NCBI GenBank assembly: GCA_963921195.1 | Contig: OY992537.1 | Coordinates: 30,549,911 to 30,613,910 of the forward strand | Direction of reading: 5' to 3' | Origin: Pegoplata infirma | Lineage: Eukaryota; Arthropoda; Insecta; Diptera; Anthomyiidae | DNA length: 64,000 bases | In this document: one piece after another, positions 21,058 through 30,668 of the stretch | How positions within the stretch are numbered: position 1 is the stretch's first letter | How the letters are laid out: each line of letters starts with the position of its first letter | The notes under the pieces: model-generated | Databases searched by the model: none | What the model saw: only the letters and a program-made list of their open reading frames with translations | Told to the model about the DNA's origin: nothing | Position numbers and translations under genes: made by a program

Positions 21058-21248
21058 GTTGAGGAAAATGATAAAATAATTGTTTTTATTTACATCAGTT
21101 AATTAATGCCTGACCATTAGTAGCCCGTGAGATAATCTCAAACTTAATAATATTTCTAACCAAAAATGTTATTTTTTCACGTTAGAAAATTTACTATCAC
21201 CAAAAAAGGTGATAGATTCGGCCAAGTCGAATTTAACTTTTCAATTTG

Positions 21249-22668
21249 TTTTTTTTTGCTAATGCTAGTAAGCTAACCTTAAGCAAATTTAAAGTTGAGA
21301 TTAGCATGTTAGTAGAGTTGTGTCGTTCACGAACGAACTAGTTCAATTGACCTATTCACTTAAGTGAGCGGTTTATCTAGTTCGTTCATTTCAGCTCTTG
21401 TAGGTCTTTTCGTTCATTCAGCTCAATTGGTCATTACTTCATTTTGATTTTTTTTTTGTTAATTTTGTCATTAGACGTTAGTTTTTTTCTCCCCTTTTGG
21501 CACGCTTTCTCAACATTTATGTTTTTTTTTTACAAAAATTTTATATATATATATTTTTTTTTTAATTAATGTTTTTATTCATATTTTTTGAACGAAAGCC
21601 AAAACAACAGACATGATTGAAATGATTCGATCACTGTTGAACGAAAACCAAAATTGACCGATTTGATCTAGATGAACGACCAACCGACATGATCAAAATG
21701 ATTTGTTCACGAACTGTTGAACGAAAAAGCCAAAAGAGCGGTTGAACTAGATGAACGAACTACTTAGGTCTTTTATCTGAAATGAACGAGAATGAGCGCT
21801 CACTCAATTGAACGATTAAGCACAAGTCTACATGTTAGCACAAATATATATTGTAAACTTCATTTAGCGCATTAGCAATTTTAAACAAAATTTGAACTAA
21901 TTTTTTTTTTGCTAAATTTAAAATTCAGTTGAACAAATTTTTACAAGCTTTTTTTCTAATATTAGCAAAAATAATTTTTTTTTTTTTTAAGAAAACTTAA
22001 AATGTCGCTATCTCGGGAACTAAGCCAGACAGAGTAAAATGGAGGCTATTTTTGGCTCTCGGATATAGTATCGCCGGTCCTCTTCACATGGGTCCTAAAT
22101 TTGGATCCAAAAATGTTAGCATTCCCGAAAATTTTAAAATGCTCATATCTCGTTAAATATTTTTTAAGTTATCGAGTTTTTTAATTCTCAAAACCCCAGT
22201 GGTCTCCAAAAATCACATATCTCAAAAACTAAGTAAGGTAGAGCGAAACGGACACAAATTTTGGATCAAAAACTATTACGATTTTTAAGGAACCCGACTA
22301 GGTCTAGGCCCATCGGTGTCTGGACCTATTGGGTCCGTACCCAATGGGGTCCTCAAATGAGTATGAACTAAGTTGAAATAAAAAAATTTCAGTTGCTAAT
22401 TTTTGGCAAAACATTTTTGCTAACTTCACCAAAAAAATTGTGGGTTCAAAATCAGCAAATTTTCTTGTAGGTTTACAAGCCTTTTTTTCTAAAATTACAG
22501 TTTTTTTAGTGTGGTGTTTAAGCAGTGTTTATCAGCGTTGGCTGTCCACTCAAAAAACCTTTTCAGCTGTACGTTGCATAAGGGTATCTACCCTTCTTGC
22601 TGAAAGGTGGAAACGTGTAAACTATCTCTGACAAGGGATCGTCTTTAAATCCTGAGAACAATTGCTCG
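21249..22668. other. Unassigned segment with 'gctaat/ttagc' words, holding a hAT MITE
   Basis: Words such as 'gctaatgctagtaagctaac', 'attagcaattttaaac' and 'ttttgctaacttcacc' recur. A block at 22000-22340 ('ctatctcgggaactaagcc', 'ctcaaaaactaagtaagg') contains a loose internal duplication. No ends are seen; it may be a decayed element. The MITE at 21313-21830 lies within it. Confidence 0.4.
21313..21830. mobile_element. hAT-type MITE with GAACGAAC repeats, 518 bp
   Basis: Ends TAGAGTTGTG and CACAAGTCTA are flanked by the 8-bp duplication CATGTTAG (21305-21312 and 21831-21838). Subterminal regions are full of 'gttcgttca' and 'tgaacgaac' words in opposite orientations, the usual arrangement for hAT subterminal binding repeats. 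Confidence 0.9.
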
Positions 22669-22987
22669 CACTCAAAAAATTATGTCATTAACTGCTTGTA
22701 GTTTATTTAAAAGGTTCGTTGTAAAAGAAAAAACATTTGTTCAATGTTCAGTTTTTTTAAATGACTATTTCTGTTCTTTATTTTAAAAATAACAACATAA
22801 AAAATAAAGACTTTCATTAGCATTCAATTTTTAAAGTCATTTATTTTTGTTCTGTAAGTAAAAATAAGTGATTCTTTAATTTTTAATGATTTTTTAAAGA
22901 AAAATCATTAGTTTTTACCTACTTGTGTGGGTTATTAAAAAAAAAAAATCAAAAAATTATTTATAGAAATATAAAAACATGTTTGTA

Positions 22988-23058
22988 TCAAGCAACTTTG
23001 GCACAATTGGTAGAGTTTCTGGACAGAATGTAGTTGATTGCGGGATCGATTCCCCAAA
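22988..23058 (+). other. tRNA-like sequence, left arm of family T
   Basis: Box-A-like TGGCACAATTGG and box-B-like GGGATCGATTCCC, about 35 bases apart, with a T-arm-like hairpin. Opposite orientation to the right-arm copy. The acceptor stem is not formed. Confidence 0.6.
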
Positions 23059-23218
23059 AATTTTATTAAAAATTTTTTAAAATAAAATTCAAAGGAAAAA
23101 TGTAAAAAAAACAAACATCAACATTTATTATTTACTGTTAATAAAATTTTCTAAAACAAATAACACTGAACATTAAATAATAACGTCACTTTAATTTTTT
23201 TACCAAAAAAATTGAAAA

Positions 23219-23720
23219 CAAGAGTGTTAAATTCGACTGTTCCGAATCTTTTATACTCTCCAAAATGTAAAAAAAAGTAAAAAAAAAATATTGTAAGGAG
23301 CGTTTTTTTTGGGGGGAGGGTAATGGGGGTCAGTGGGGGACTTTGGTGGGACAATGTTTCATTTAGTTACCAAAAATACAAAAAAACTATAAAAAGTGTA
23401 TTTTTCAGAGGTTGGTTCAGTTTTTCAAGGGGGAACTTTTTTTCCCATGGCCTGATTTTGCCCATTCACGAACTTAACCTGCCTATGAACATGGGATATA
23501 TTTTTTCCAAACTTCAGGAGTCTAGCTGTTTTATTTTCGACTGCATTGTGTATCTACAGATAGACGGACGGACGGACAGACGGACATTCACAGAATGTCT
23601 TAGTATCGATCATGGAACAAAAATATATATACTTTATGTTTTCCCCGACCGATATTTCGATGCGTTACAAACGGAATGACAAAGTTAGTATACCCCCTTA
23701 ATGTGGTTGGAGGGTATAAA
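23219..23720 (-). mobile_element. Family H-type element, copy c, reverse orientation, nested in T
   Basis: In its own direction it opens with TTTTTATACCCTCCAACC and ends 'ggagagtataaaagattcgg' then 'cagtcgaatttaacactctt' and 'gttttc'. The TTCG...CGAA end hairpin is kept. T sequence reads 'aaattgaaaa' before and 'aataacctacg' after, joined in copy 16668-17470. A 118-codon frame on the other strand (23323-23679) is a repeat artefact. Confidence 0.72.
23311..23350 (+). other. G-run cluster, possible G-quadruplex
   Basis: Within 40 bases there are runs of six, three, five, five and three G with short loops, an unusual composition for this AT-rich window. It meets the G3+N1-7 rule on the + strand. 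Confidence 0.6.
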
Positions 23721-23878
23721 AATAACCTACGATAACATTAAAAATTGGTGATAAGTGTGTTATTTTTGCCAACAAATTCAAAAAAATTACCTACGAAAAC
23801 ATTAAAAATTAATGATTTCGCAGGTTATTTTTACAATTTTTCTGTTGAATTATATTTTATAAATTTTTTAATAAAATT

Positions 23879-23946
23879 ATGGGGAATCGATCCCGCAATC
23901 AACTAAATTCTGGCCAGACATTCAACTCCTCGTGCCAGAGTCACTT
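23879..23946 (-). other. tRNA-like sequence, right arm of family T
   Basis: The complement of 'ggggaatcgatcccgc' and 'cctcgtgccagag' gives box-B-like and box-A-like words in tRNA spacing. It pairs as an inverted copy with 22988-23058. Confidence 0.6.
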
Positions 23947-24419
23947 GATACAAACATGTTTTTACATTTCTCTTAATAATTTTTTGATTTTTTTTTTCTG
24001 CAAAAAAAATAACCCACACAAGTAGGTAAAAACTAATGATTTCTCTTTCAAAAATGCCAATAATTTAAAGAAAAAGTCCCTGCAAAGTTTCTTTTAGAAA
24101 AAATAATGTTATGTTACTTTGCTATTCCATGCAAAACGAATTGAAATATCAGTCAAGGACCCCATAAAGTTTATATATCCGTCCATCTGTCTGCGGAAAG
24201 CAAGATGCAGGCCAAAACAAAGGAGCTGTACATTTGGTAAATAAGTGCAAAAATAAGTGCCAAAAAGTGTTTTTACATTTTGGAGAGTATTAAAGATTCA
24301 ACACCGAAGAATTTAACATTCTCACTGATTCATGTACATTTGATAAACAAATAGAACATTTTTACGTGAAAAGTTTAGACTTGTTGAAAAAGTAGTTTTG
24401 GTAAAAAAAAGAGGAAAAA

Positions 24420-25195
24420 TGATTTTTGGAGAAAAAAAAAATTTTGATGAAAAAAAGTTTTTGATGAAGAAAAAAAAAAAAAATTTAATAAAAAAAATTT
24501 TAATGTAAAAAAATTTATGAAAAAAAAACTTTCTGAAAAAAAAAAAATTTTTATAAGAAAAAAAAAATTGATAAGAAAAAAAAATTGATAAAAAAAAATT
24601 TGGATGAAAAAAAAATTGATGAAAAAAAATTGATGTAAAAAAAATTTCTTGAAAAAAAAATTTATGAAAAAAAATTTCTAAAAAAAAAAAAAATTGATGA
24701 AAAAAAATTTGACGAAAAAAAAAAATTTTGATGAAAAACAAAACATTTGATGAAAAACAAAACAATTGACGAAAAAAAAAATTTGATGAAAAACAAAACA
24801 TTTGATGAAAAACAAAACAATTGATGCAAAAAAAAATTTTGATGAAAAAAAAACATTAATGAAAAAAAAAAAAATGAAAAAAATTTTATGAAAAACAAAA
24901 AAAAATTGATGGAAAAAAAATTTGATGAAAAAAAATTATGATGAAAAAAAAAATATGAAAAAAAAAAATTTGACAAAAAAATTTGATTAAAAAAAAAATT
25001 ATGGAAAAAAAATTTGATGCAAAAAAAAATTTGGTGAAAAAACAAAAAAATTGATGAGAAAAAAAAATTTATAAAAAAAAATTTAATGAACAAAAAAATC
25101 TGCAAAAAAATGATGAAAAAAAATTTGATGAAAAAAAAATTGATAAAAAAAAATTTAGATGAAAAAAACTTTGATAAAAATTTTTTTTTTGTTGA
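24420..25195. repeat. A-rich (GATGAAAAAAAATTT)n array
   Basis: Same unit as at 13780-14580, with a local higher-order run of 'gatgaaaaacaaaacaattt' near 24730-24830. Long frames here (for example 24322-24801 and 24662-25105 minus) are phenylalanine-rich artefacts. Confidence 0.92.
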
Positions 25196-25352
25196 AAAAA
25201 AAATTATGTTAATTTTTATTCACCAGCTGTTGAAAAACGGGTTTATTCACCACGAGGTGAATTATTATCGAAGTTACAAACCCAAGTTACTAAAATTTTT
25301 GGTTTTAAAAAAATGAAAACAGTAATTCTTATTTTCTTTTGTTAGCTTATAT

Positions 25353-26876
25353 GAGGAGTTCCGGCTAAGACTTAAATTTTGAGGTAAAAAAGATGTGATT
25401 TTTGTTTTGATGGCACATCGATGAAAGTTGGCATAAATAGTAGAAGCTATTTAAGAATAAGAAATTCGTTCGCGTCAATTAAATCGCGCAAGGGGGTCAA
25501 AAGTTATGGCGGTTTTAGGATTTAGCGGTTTTAAAAAATCTTAAAAATATTTTAAATATTTTTTTTCTACACATTTGTTGCATGCGTTATTAAAACATGC
25601 CAGGATATATCATTTCTTCAAAAATATATGATATAAATTTAACCCTTTAATGACCAAACGATTTAAAAAAAAAAATATCTAAGTACCTAAAATCGCGATT
25701 AATTCGAGGTAAAAGAAAAGTTTCACAATTTTTTATTACATATTTAGGCAATGCGCGTTGGTTTTACTAAAAAAAAAATCACGGAAAATCGTATCATTGT
25801 ACCAGTGTTTAAAAAAATCGGTGATGCTTTTTTATAACAAGAAAATTTAATATGGTCCAAAAAATCTATAATCATCAAAACTTTTTAACCCGCCTCTGAT
25901 TTTATTATGACACATCAAGTGGGCTTTCATTTAAAAAAAATTTCATCCGATTTTATGTAAAGCCTTGGATGTGCCAGATCAAAACAGGTTTAGATAAAAT
26001 CATCGCGCTTTCCGCTCAGAATGGCTTAAAGTAAAAAGTCAAAAAGCAAATCAGTTCTACTCGTTAAGGCACGTCTTTTGGTGTATTAAAATGAACATGA
26101 TGCATTAATTGCTACTAAAAAAAAATGGAAACAGATTTGCAAATTTCGCTCAATTTTCAAAAATGCCATAAAATTTTTGCAATTTATTTTTTATAAACCC
26201 GCCAGTGATTTTTTTATGTAAACTCCTAAAAAACTGGGTTTACGCAAGAGTCCACCAAATTTCGAATGAAACCGCGAATGTGCCTCGCGAAAAACTGGTA
26301 TTTTAAAAAAATTACGTTTTTTCTTTCGAACTTTGATCTGCTGAAACTCCTTAACTATTCGTGGCACATTAACGGGATTAATTCCAAAATGTTAAGAATT
26401 ACAACAGCTACCAACTTTAGTTCAACTTTTTTCAATTTATAGAGGGGGCCGAAATCCCTGATCAAAAAACCTAGAAAATTTAAAAACTCTTAATTTTTGG
26501 TTTCAAAATTTAACCGTCTTATAACTTCTTACCAAGAGATGAAGCATCTATCAAGCCAACATTAAAATAATCTTTTATATGTACTGACTTTGTGTTATGC
26601 AGGAAAAGATTGAAATATAAGGAGAAATTAAAAAAAATGCGAAAGAAGGTAAAAACTATGGATTATTTCAGGCCATTTTTATCGATTTTTCAACTTTAAC
26701 CCTCTGTAACTTTTACGGATAAAGTGGGGTAATCCTTAAACATTGCTCAGTGATGGTTCAAGGTCTTGTTTACACAGCTGCATTTACAGTTTTTCTAAAT
26801 TCCAAAAACTGCCGGTTTTTTTAAACATTTATTTCAGTTTCACTGAGTTGAAATTTAAAAAAGATTTCATGATATA
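25353..26876 (+). mobile_element. Element A, 1524 bp, with 14-bp target duplication
   Basis: The 14-bp word TTGTTAGCTTATAT occurs at 25339-25352 and 26877-26890. Copy 1 of the composite element has it once (near 14725), so this is an insertion with a long target duplication. A second copy lies inverted at 40218-41348. The sequence is AT-rich, without visible inverted ends or coding frames. Long duplications are typical of target-primed retrotransposition, but no poly(A) tail is seen; class unknown. Confidence 0.72.
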
Positions 26877-27684
26877 TTGTTAGCTTATATAGTCAAACTG
26901 AGGTGGCGTCCTGCAACTTTTTTAAATTAGACACCAGCCTTAAAACATTATCATGTTAAAAATAACGTACACAAATCATTAAAAATTAAAGAAGAATCAT
27001 TTATTTTTACTTACAGAACATAAATAAATGACTTTTAAAATAGAATGCTAATGAAAGTCTTTATTTTTTATGTTGTTATTTTTTAAACAAAGAACAGAAA
27101 TAATCATTTGAAAAAACTGAACGTTAAACAAATGGTTTTTCTTTTAAAATCAAGAAAACGTAAAACTTTTTAAATAAACTACAAACAGTTAATTACATAA
27201 TTTTTTTAATGTAGTCATGGAATAGGTACTTTCGGATCGAGATACACACTTTTCCCGCAGGGGAAGCTATAAACTATTAAAAATAAAGTTTTCAGTGTTA
27301 CAATGTTTTTTTTTTTTTTGTAGAAACTAAAATTCAAATATTTAAAAATAGCTTTGTTTGTTTACCTACTACAATTTACTATTTTTTACTCAATTTACTA
27401 CTTTTGCTCAAAAACCGTTCGAGTACACATAAAAATAGTAAATGTAGTAATCAATTTAAGAGAAAATTTATTTCTCTTTTACTTTATTTTTACTACAATT
27501 TACCGGAAATATTTCAATGCGTAAGTATGGAAATTATGTCAAAAAAATTATTGACAAATTTTTATATTTACAAAAAAATATTTCGAAACAAAAAATAATA
27601 AAAAGCATTATCTATTCAAGATGAAAAACAACAATAAATCCAAATAAATATGCAGTCGGATACATGTGCATAATTAACAGGAAA

Positions 27685-27960
27685 ATCTTTAGACCGTCTA
27701 GCGATGTCCGTCCGTCTGTAGACACCATGAATAACTCCAAGCCAATGGCTAGACCGCTGAAGGAACAAATATTGTATGTCATATATTACTGGAATGGTTT
27801 TGTTTATAAACGGGAAAATTCGGAAAGATTTCCCTTGAAGAACAAAAAATGGTTTTAGAAAAAGACAATTTTATATCCTCCAACCACAGTATGAGGGTAT
27901 ATACCCACTTTGTCATTTCATGTGCAACGATAACCGTCTGTCCGTCTGCGGAAGACTTGA
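27685..27960. repeat. Scattered H/G opening-block fragments
   Basis: 'gaccgtctagcgatgtccgt' near 27691, 'tatatcctccaaccacagta' then 'gagggtatatacccactttg' near 27871-27910, and 'ccgtctgtccgtctgcgg' near 27935 are family H/G words in a decayed arrangement. Confidence 0.6.
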
Positions 27961-28004
27961 TACAGTAAAAAAAGTGCAACCCTCTTATAGTTGACACGAA
28001 AAAA

Positions 28005-28266
28005 TGGCTCAGAATCTGAGACTTTATCAAAAGGAAAATGTTTCAGAATCTGTGACTTTTTCTCTAGCAAAAATGTCTCAAAATCTAAGACTTTTTGTAT
28101 ACAAAAAATGTCTCAGAATCTGAGACTTTTTCTATAGAAAAAATTTATCAGAATCTGAGACTTTTTCTATAGAAAAAATTTATCAGAATCTGAGACTTTT
28201 TCTATAGAAAAAATTTATCAGAATCTGAGACTTTTTCTATACAAAAAAATTTATCAGAATCTGAGT
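28005..28266. repeat. Minisatellite 'CAGAATCTGAGACTTTTTCTATAGAAAAAATTTAT', period about 35 bp
   Basis: Seven to eight units; the last four are almost identical and the first four diverged, suggesting recent expansion at the right end. Each unit holds TCTGAGA and the palindrome TTTCTATAGAAA. Related arrays lie inside hAT elements at 6486 and 33317. Confidence 0.9.
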
Positions 28267-28985
28267 TAAGTTTGGAGATGGATAAAATCGGAGCAGTTGA
28301 AAGTTCCACCTTTATGTCTCATGGGATCGGATCAGTTGGAAGTACCACCTTAAAACTAAGACAACTCCAGAAACTTTTTATGTTTTATTCTATTTTTGTA
28401 TATTTGTCTAATAAATGAAACATAGGAAATTCATCGATCTGAACTTTTACCAAGTGGATTAAATGTGATTTTTAGCGTTTATAGAAAGCTTCTTCTACTT
28501 TTTGTATAGATTCTAAAAACGTCTTTAAAATAAAATTTTAAAATATATTTTGAAAATTTGAATGATAAATAAATTTTACTATTTTTACTACTTTCCGTTT
28601 TTTTACTTTTTTGGGTTTTCGACATATTGAGTAAAATTTAAAAAAAAATCTCTTTTACTACTTTTTACTACAAAAAAAGTAAACAAACAGACCTAATAAG
28701 TTTACAAATATTTGTATTCCAAGAATAATAAATAATAAAGTTACTATAAAATTACTTTTGTACATCAATAATAATAAGCCATAACACAAACAATATACAT
28801 AATAACATACAATTGCATACATATTTTTCTTAGTAAATTTCATGGTAGTAACATTTACAATAGTGTATTGTATTTTTCAAATGCTATGTAAAGAATAATA
28901 ATAGAAACATTTTTTTTTATGATTTCAGTTAACATCTCTATAGAAAATTCTAAAAATACATACATGTTCTTACAATCCACACATA

Positions 28986-29918
28986 CAGTGGGCGACAATA
29001 CATTGGAAACTTTTTTATAGTAGTTGAAATTTGTTAAAGACAAAGTTAACAATACTAAACGTTATAATTATCAAACAAGTATTATAAAATAATGCTATGT
29101 AGGTAATTTATCAAGCTTTAATTTAAGCTTAATAGCGTCCAGATTGGGAAAATAATGAATGTGTTACGAGGGTCGACGTGAAAAAGGAAAAAATTTATAG
29201 ACATTTTTCAGAACATTTTTAAAAAACATTTCCGGGTCGATTTTTTCCAAGTTAAAACATTAGAAATTTAAAAAAAGGTCGAAAAGTTTTTACTCAGTGA
29301 TCAAATAATTTTTCCAGCAACCCAAAAAAACAGTGTAATTTTTTAAGTACAGTAGCAAAAATCCACATTTTTTGACCTCCAATTCTTTTGACCACCAATT
29401 TTTTGTAAACAAAGAAAAGATGTTATTGTTTATTATTTTTAGTACACTTAAGTATATGCTAAGGATATATTAAGATAATCTTAATTTTTCTTTGTTAACA
29501 GAAAATTGGTGGTCAAAAGAATTGGATGTCAAAAAATGTGGATTTTTGCTACTGTACTTAAAAAATTACACTGTTTTTTTGGGTTGTTGGAAAAATTACT
29601 TGATCACTGGATAAAAACTATTGGACCTTTTTTTAAATTTCTAATGTTTTAACTTGGAAAAAATCGATTTCGAAATATTTTTTAAAAATGTTCTGAAAAA
29701 TGTCTATTAATTTTTTCATTTTCCACATCGACCCTCGTAACACATTCATTATTTTCCCAATCTGGACGCTATTAAGCTTAAATTAAAGCTTGATGAATTA
29801 CCTACATAACATTTTTTTTTAATACTTGTTTGATAATTACAACGTTTAGTTTTGTTAACTTTGTCTTTAATAAATTTCATCTACTATAAAAAAGTTTCCA
29901 ATGTATTGTCGCCCACTG
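28986..29918. mobile_element. Long-hairpin TA element, CAGTGGGCGACAATACATTG ends
   Basis: TA flanks both ends (28984-28985, 29919-29920). The terminal repeat CAGTGGGCGACAATACATTG is perfect and arms of about 430 bases pair almost throughout, leaving a loop near 29420-29480. Tc1/mariner-type non-autonomous element by ends and TA target. Non-coding. Confidence 0.9.
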
Positions 29919-29920
29919 TA

Positions 29921-30668
29921 TACTCGTATAAGTAATTTCAATTTCTTAACATTTATGCCTACTGAAACATATTGCAGTAATATTTTGTGGATAATTTTTT
30001 GTTGCATTCATCGTATTAAAGGGGGGGATTTTGTGTTGTTACATTTTTGTAGGTTTTCTTTTTTTTCTCATTATTTTTGCAGATAATACCTTAAGCAAAT
30101 AGAAAATTGTTTAGAATCTTAGATTAAAAACTTAATAATTAAATAACCTAAAATTTTGTTTGTAAGTCAGAATGAAATTGCATTCATTGCAAATGTACTC
30201 AAGTGTAGCTGTGAATGTGTATGTGTGTGTTTGTGTGTGAGAGAAGAAAAATAATAAGAAAATATGTTGTGGTCTTTTTGTGGAAGGACTAAAATAACAA
30301 AAGTTTTTACAAGATTTGGTAAAAAAGATAATAATAGTTATTTTGTTTTTAGAATTAATTTTTAAAATCTAGAATATAGAACAAGAAATCCTGTATATGA
30401 GCATTAGACAATATTTGGAAAGAAAATATATTTTCTGGCGATTTTCAAAATCCTGGAAAATTTGTATGCCACTGGGACTTAAACTAATGTGATACAAGTT
30501 CTAGGCCCGGCGCTAATATTTGGGATATTTAAAAAAAATCTTTAACACATAGAATTAGGGATCGCGGGTAAAACATTTTAAAATTACCTGGATTACTTAC
30601 TAAAAACCATTAATACGCTGTTTTAGTTTTCCCGAGTAAAAATTTGTATATGGTGTAATGATATGTAA
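29921..30668. other. Unassigned stretch with a short (TG)n run
   Basis: 'gtgtatgtgtgtgtttgtgtg' lies near 30215. No termini or credible frames. Confidence 0.4.

Larger units (their letters stand above)
20663..21148. mobile_element. Foldback element, 486 bp, with 9-bp duplication
   Basis: The 9-bp direct repeat AATATTTCT lies at 20654-20662 and 21149-21157. H copies at 46299 and 56958 show the uninterrupted site, confirming insertion. From 20698 'attaagtttgagattatctc' is mirrored exactly at the right end, and the arms are about 200 bases each. The left side has 35 extra bases outside the mirrored part. Each arm carries a hammerhead-like motif. Candidate class: inverted Penelope-type terminal repeats or a FB-like element. 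Confidence 0.8.
19908..21248 (+). mobile_element. Family H element, copy b, interrupted by a foldback
   Basis: It opens with ATACCCTCCACTCTAG and its stem at 19913. 'gtccgtccgtccgcccgtct' at about 20039 is followed by repeated 'gttcaaaagttat' blocks and an 'acactcaaaaaaa' tract. It ends 'gattcggccaagtcgaattt' near 21215. A 105-codon frame at 20097 has a partial counterpart at 57156, but it is broken in copies h and i, so I do not treat it as a gene. The foldback at 20663-21148 interrupts it. Confidence 0.78.
24076..26957 (+). mobile_element. Composite element with GATGAAAA array, copy 2, interrupted
   Basis: It begins 'tccctgcaaag', has the head 'ctattccatgcaaaacgaat', the 'acattttggagagtat' block, the A-rich array, 'attcaccagctgttgaa', and ends 'acattatcatgtt'. 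Flanking T sequence ('aataattt' / 'aaataacgtacac') is contiguous at 17200-17230. Element A (25353-26876) splits its tail at 'ttgttagcttatat'. Confidence 0.78.
22669..27211. mobile_element. Family T foldback element, full copy, twice interrupted
   Basis: The left arm (22669-about 23100) is the reverse complement of the right arm (about 23800-24075 plus 26958-27211). Shared blocks include 'gtcattaactgcttgtag' mirroring 'ctacaaacagttaattac', 'cctacttgtgtgggttatt', and the tRNA-like unit. A family H element (23219-23720) and a composite element (24076-26957) interrupt it; copy 16668-17470 shows both sites empty. Removing them leaves roughly 1.16 kb. No transposase. Confidence 0.75.
27350..28694. 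mobile_element. Probable TIR element with TTTGTTTGTTTAC ends
   Basis: 'ctttgtttgtttacctacta' at the left mirrors 'tttactacaaaaaaagtaaa' and 'caaacagacct' at the right. Words 'tttactactttt' and 'agtagtaaaag' extend the symmetry. Target duplication not clear. The interior holds pieces of the H/G opening block and a minisatellite. Confidence 0.5.

Noticed and set aside
24322..25105. Long phenylalanine-rich frames (159 and 147 codons)
   Set aside because: Pure translation of the GATGAAAA array, which has few stops on one strand.
28005..28266. CRISPR-like regular repeats
   Set aside because: Units are contiguous without unique spacers and the context is eukaryotic.
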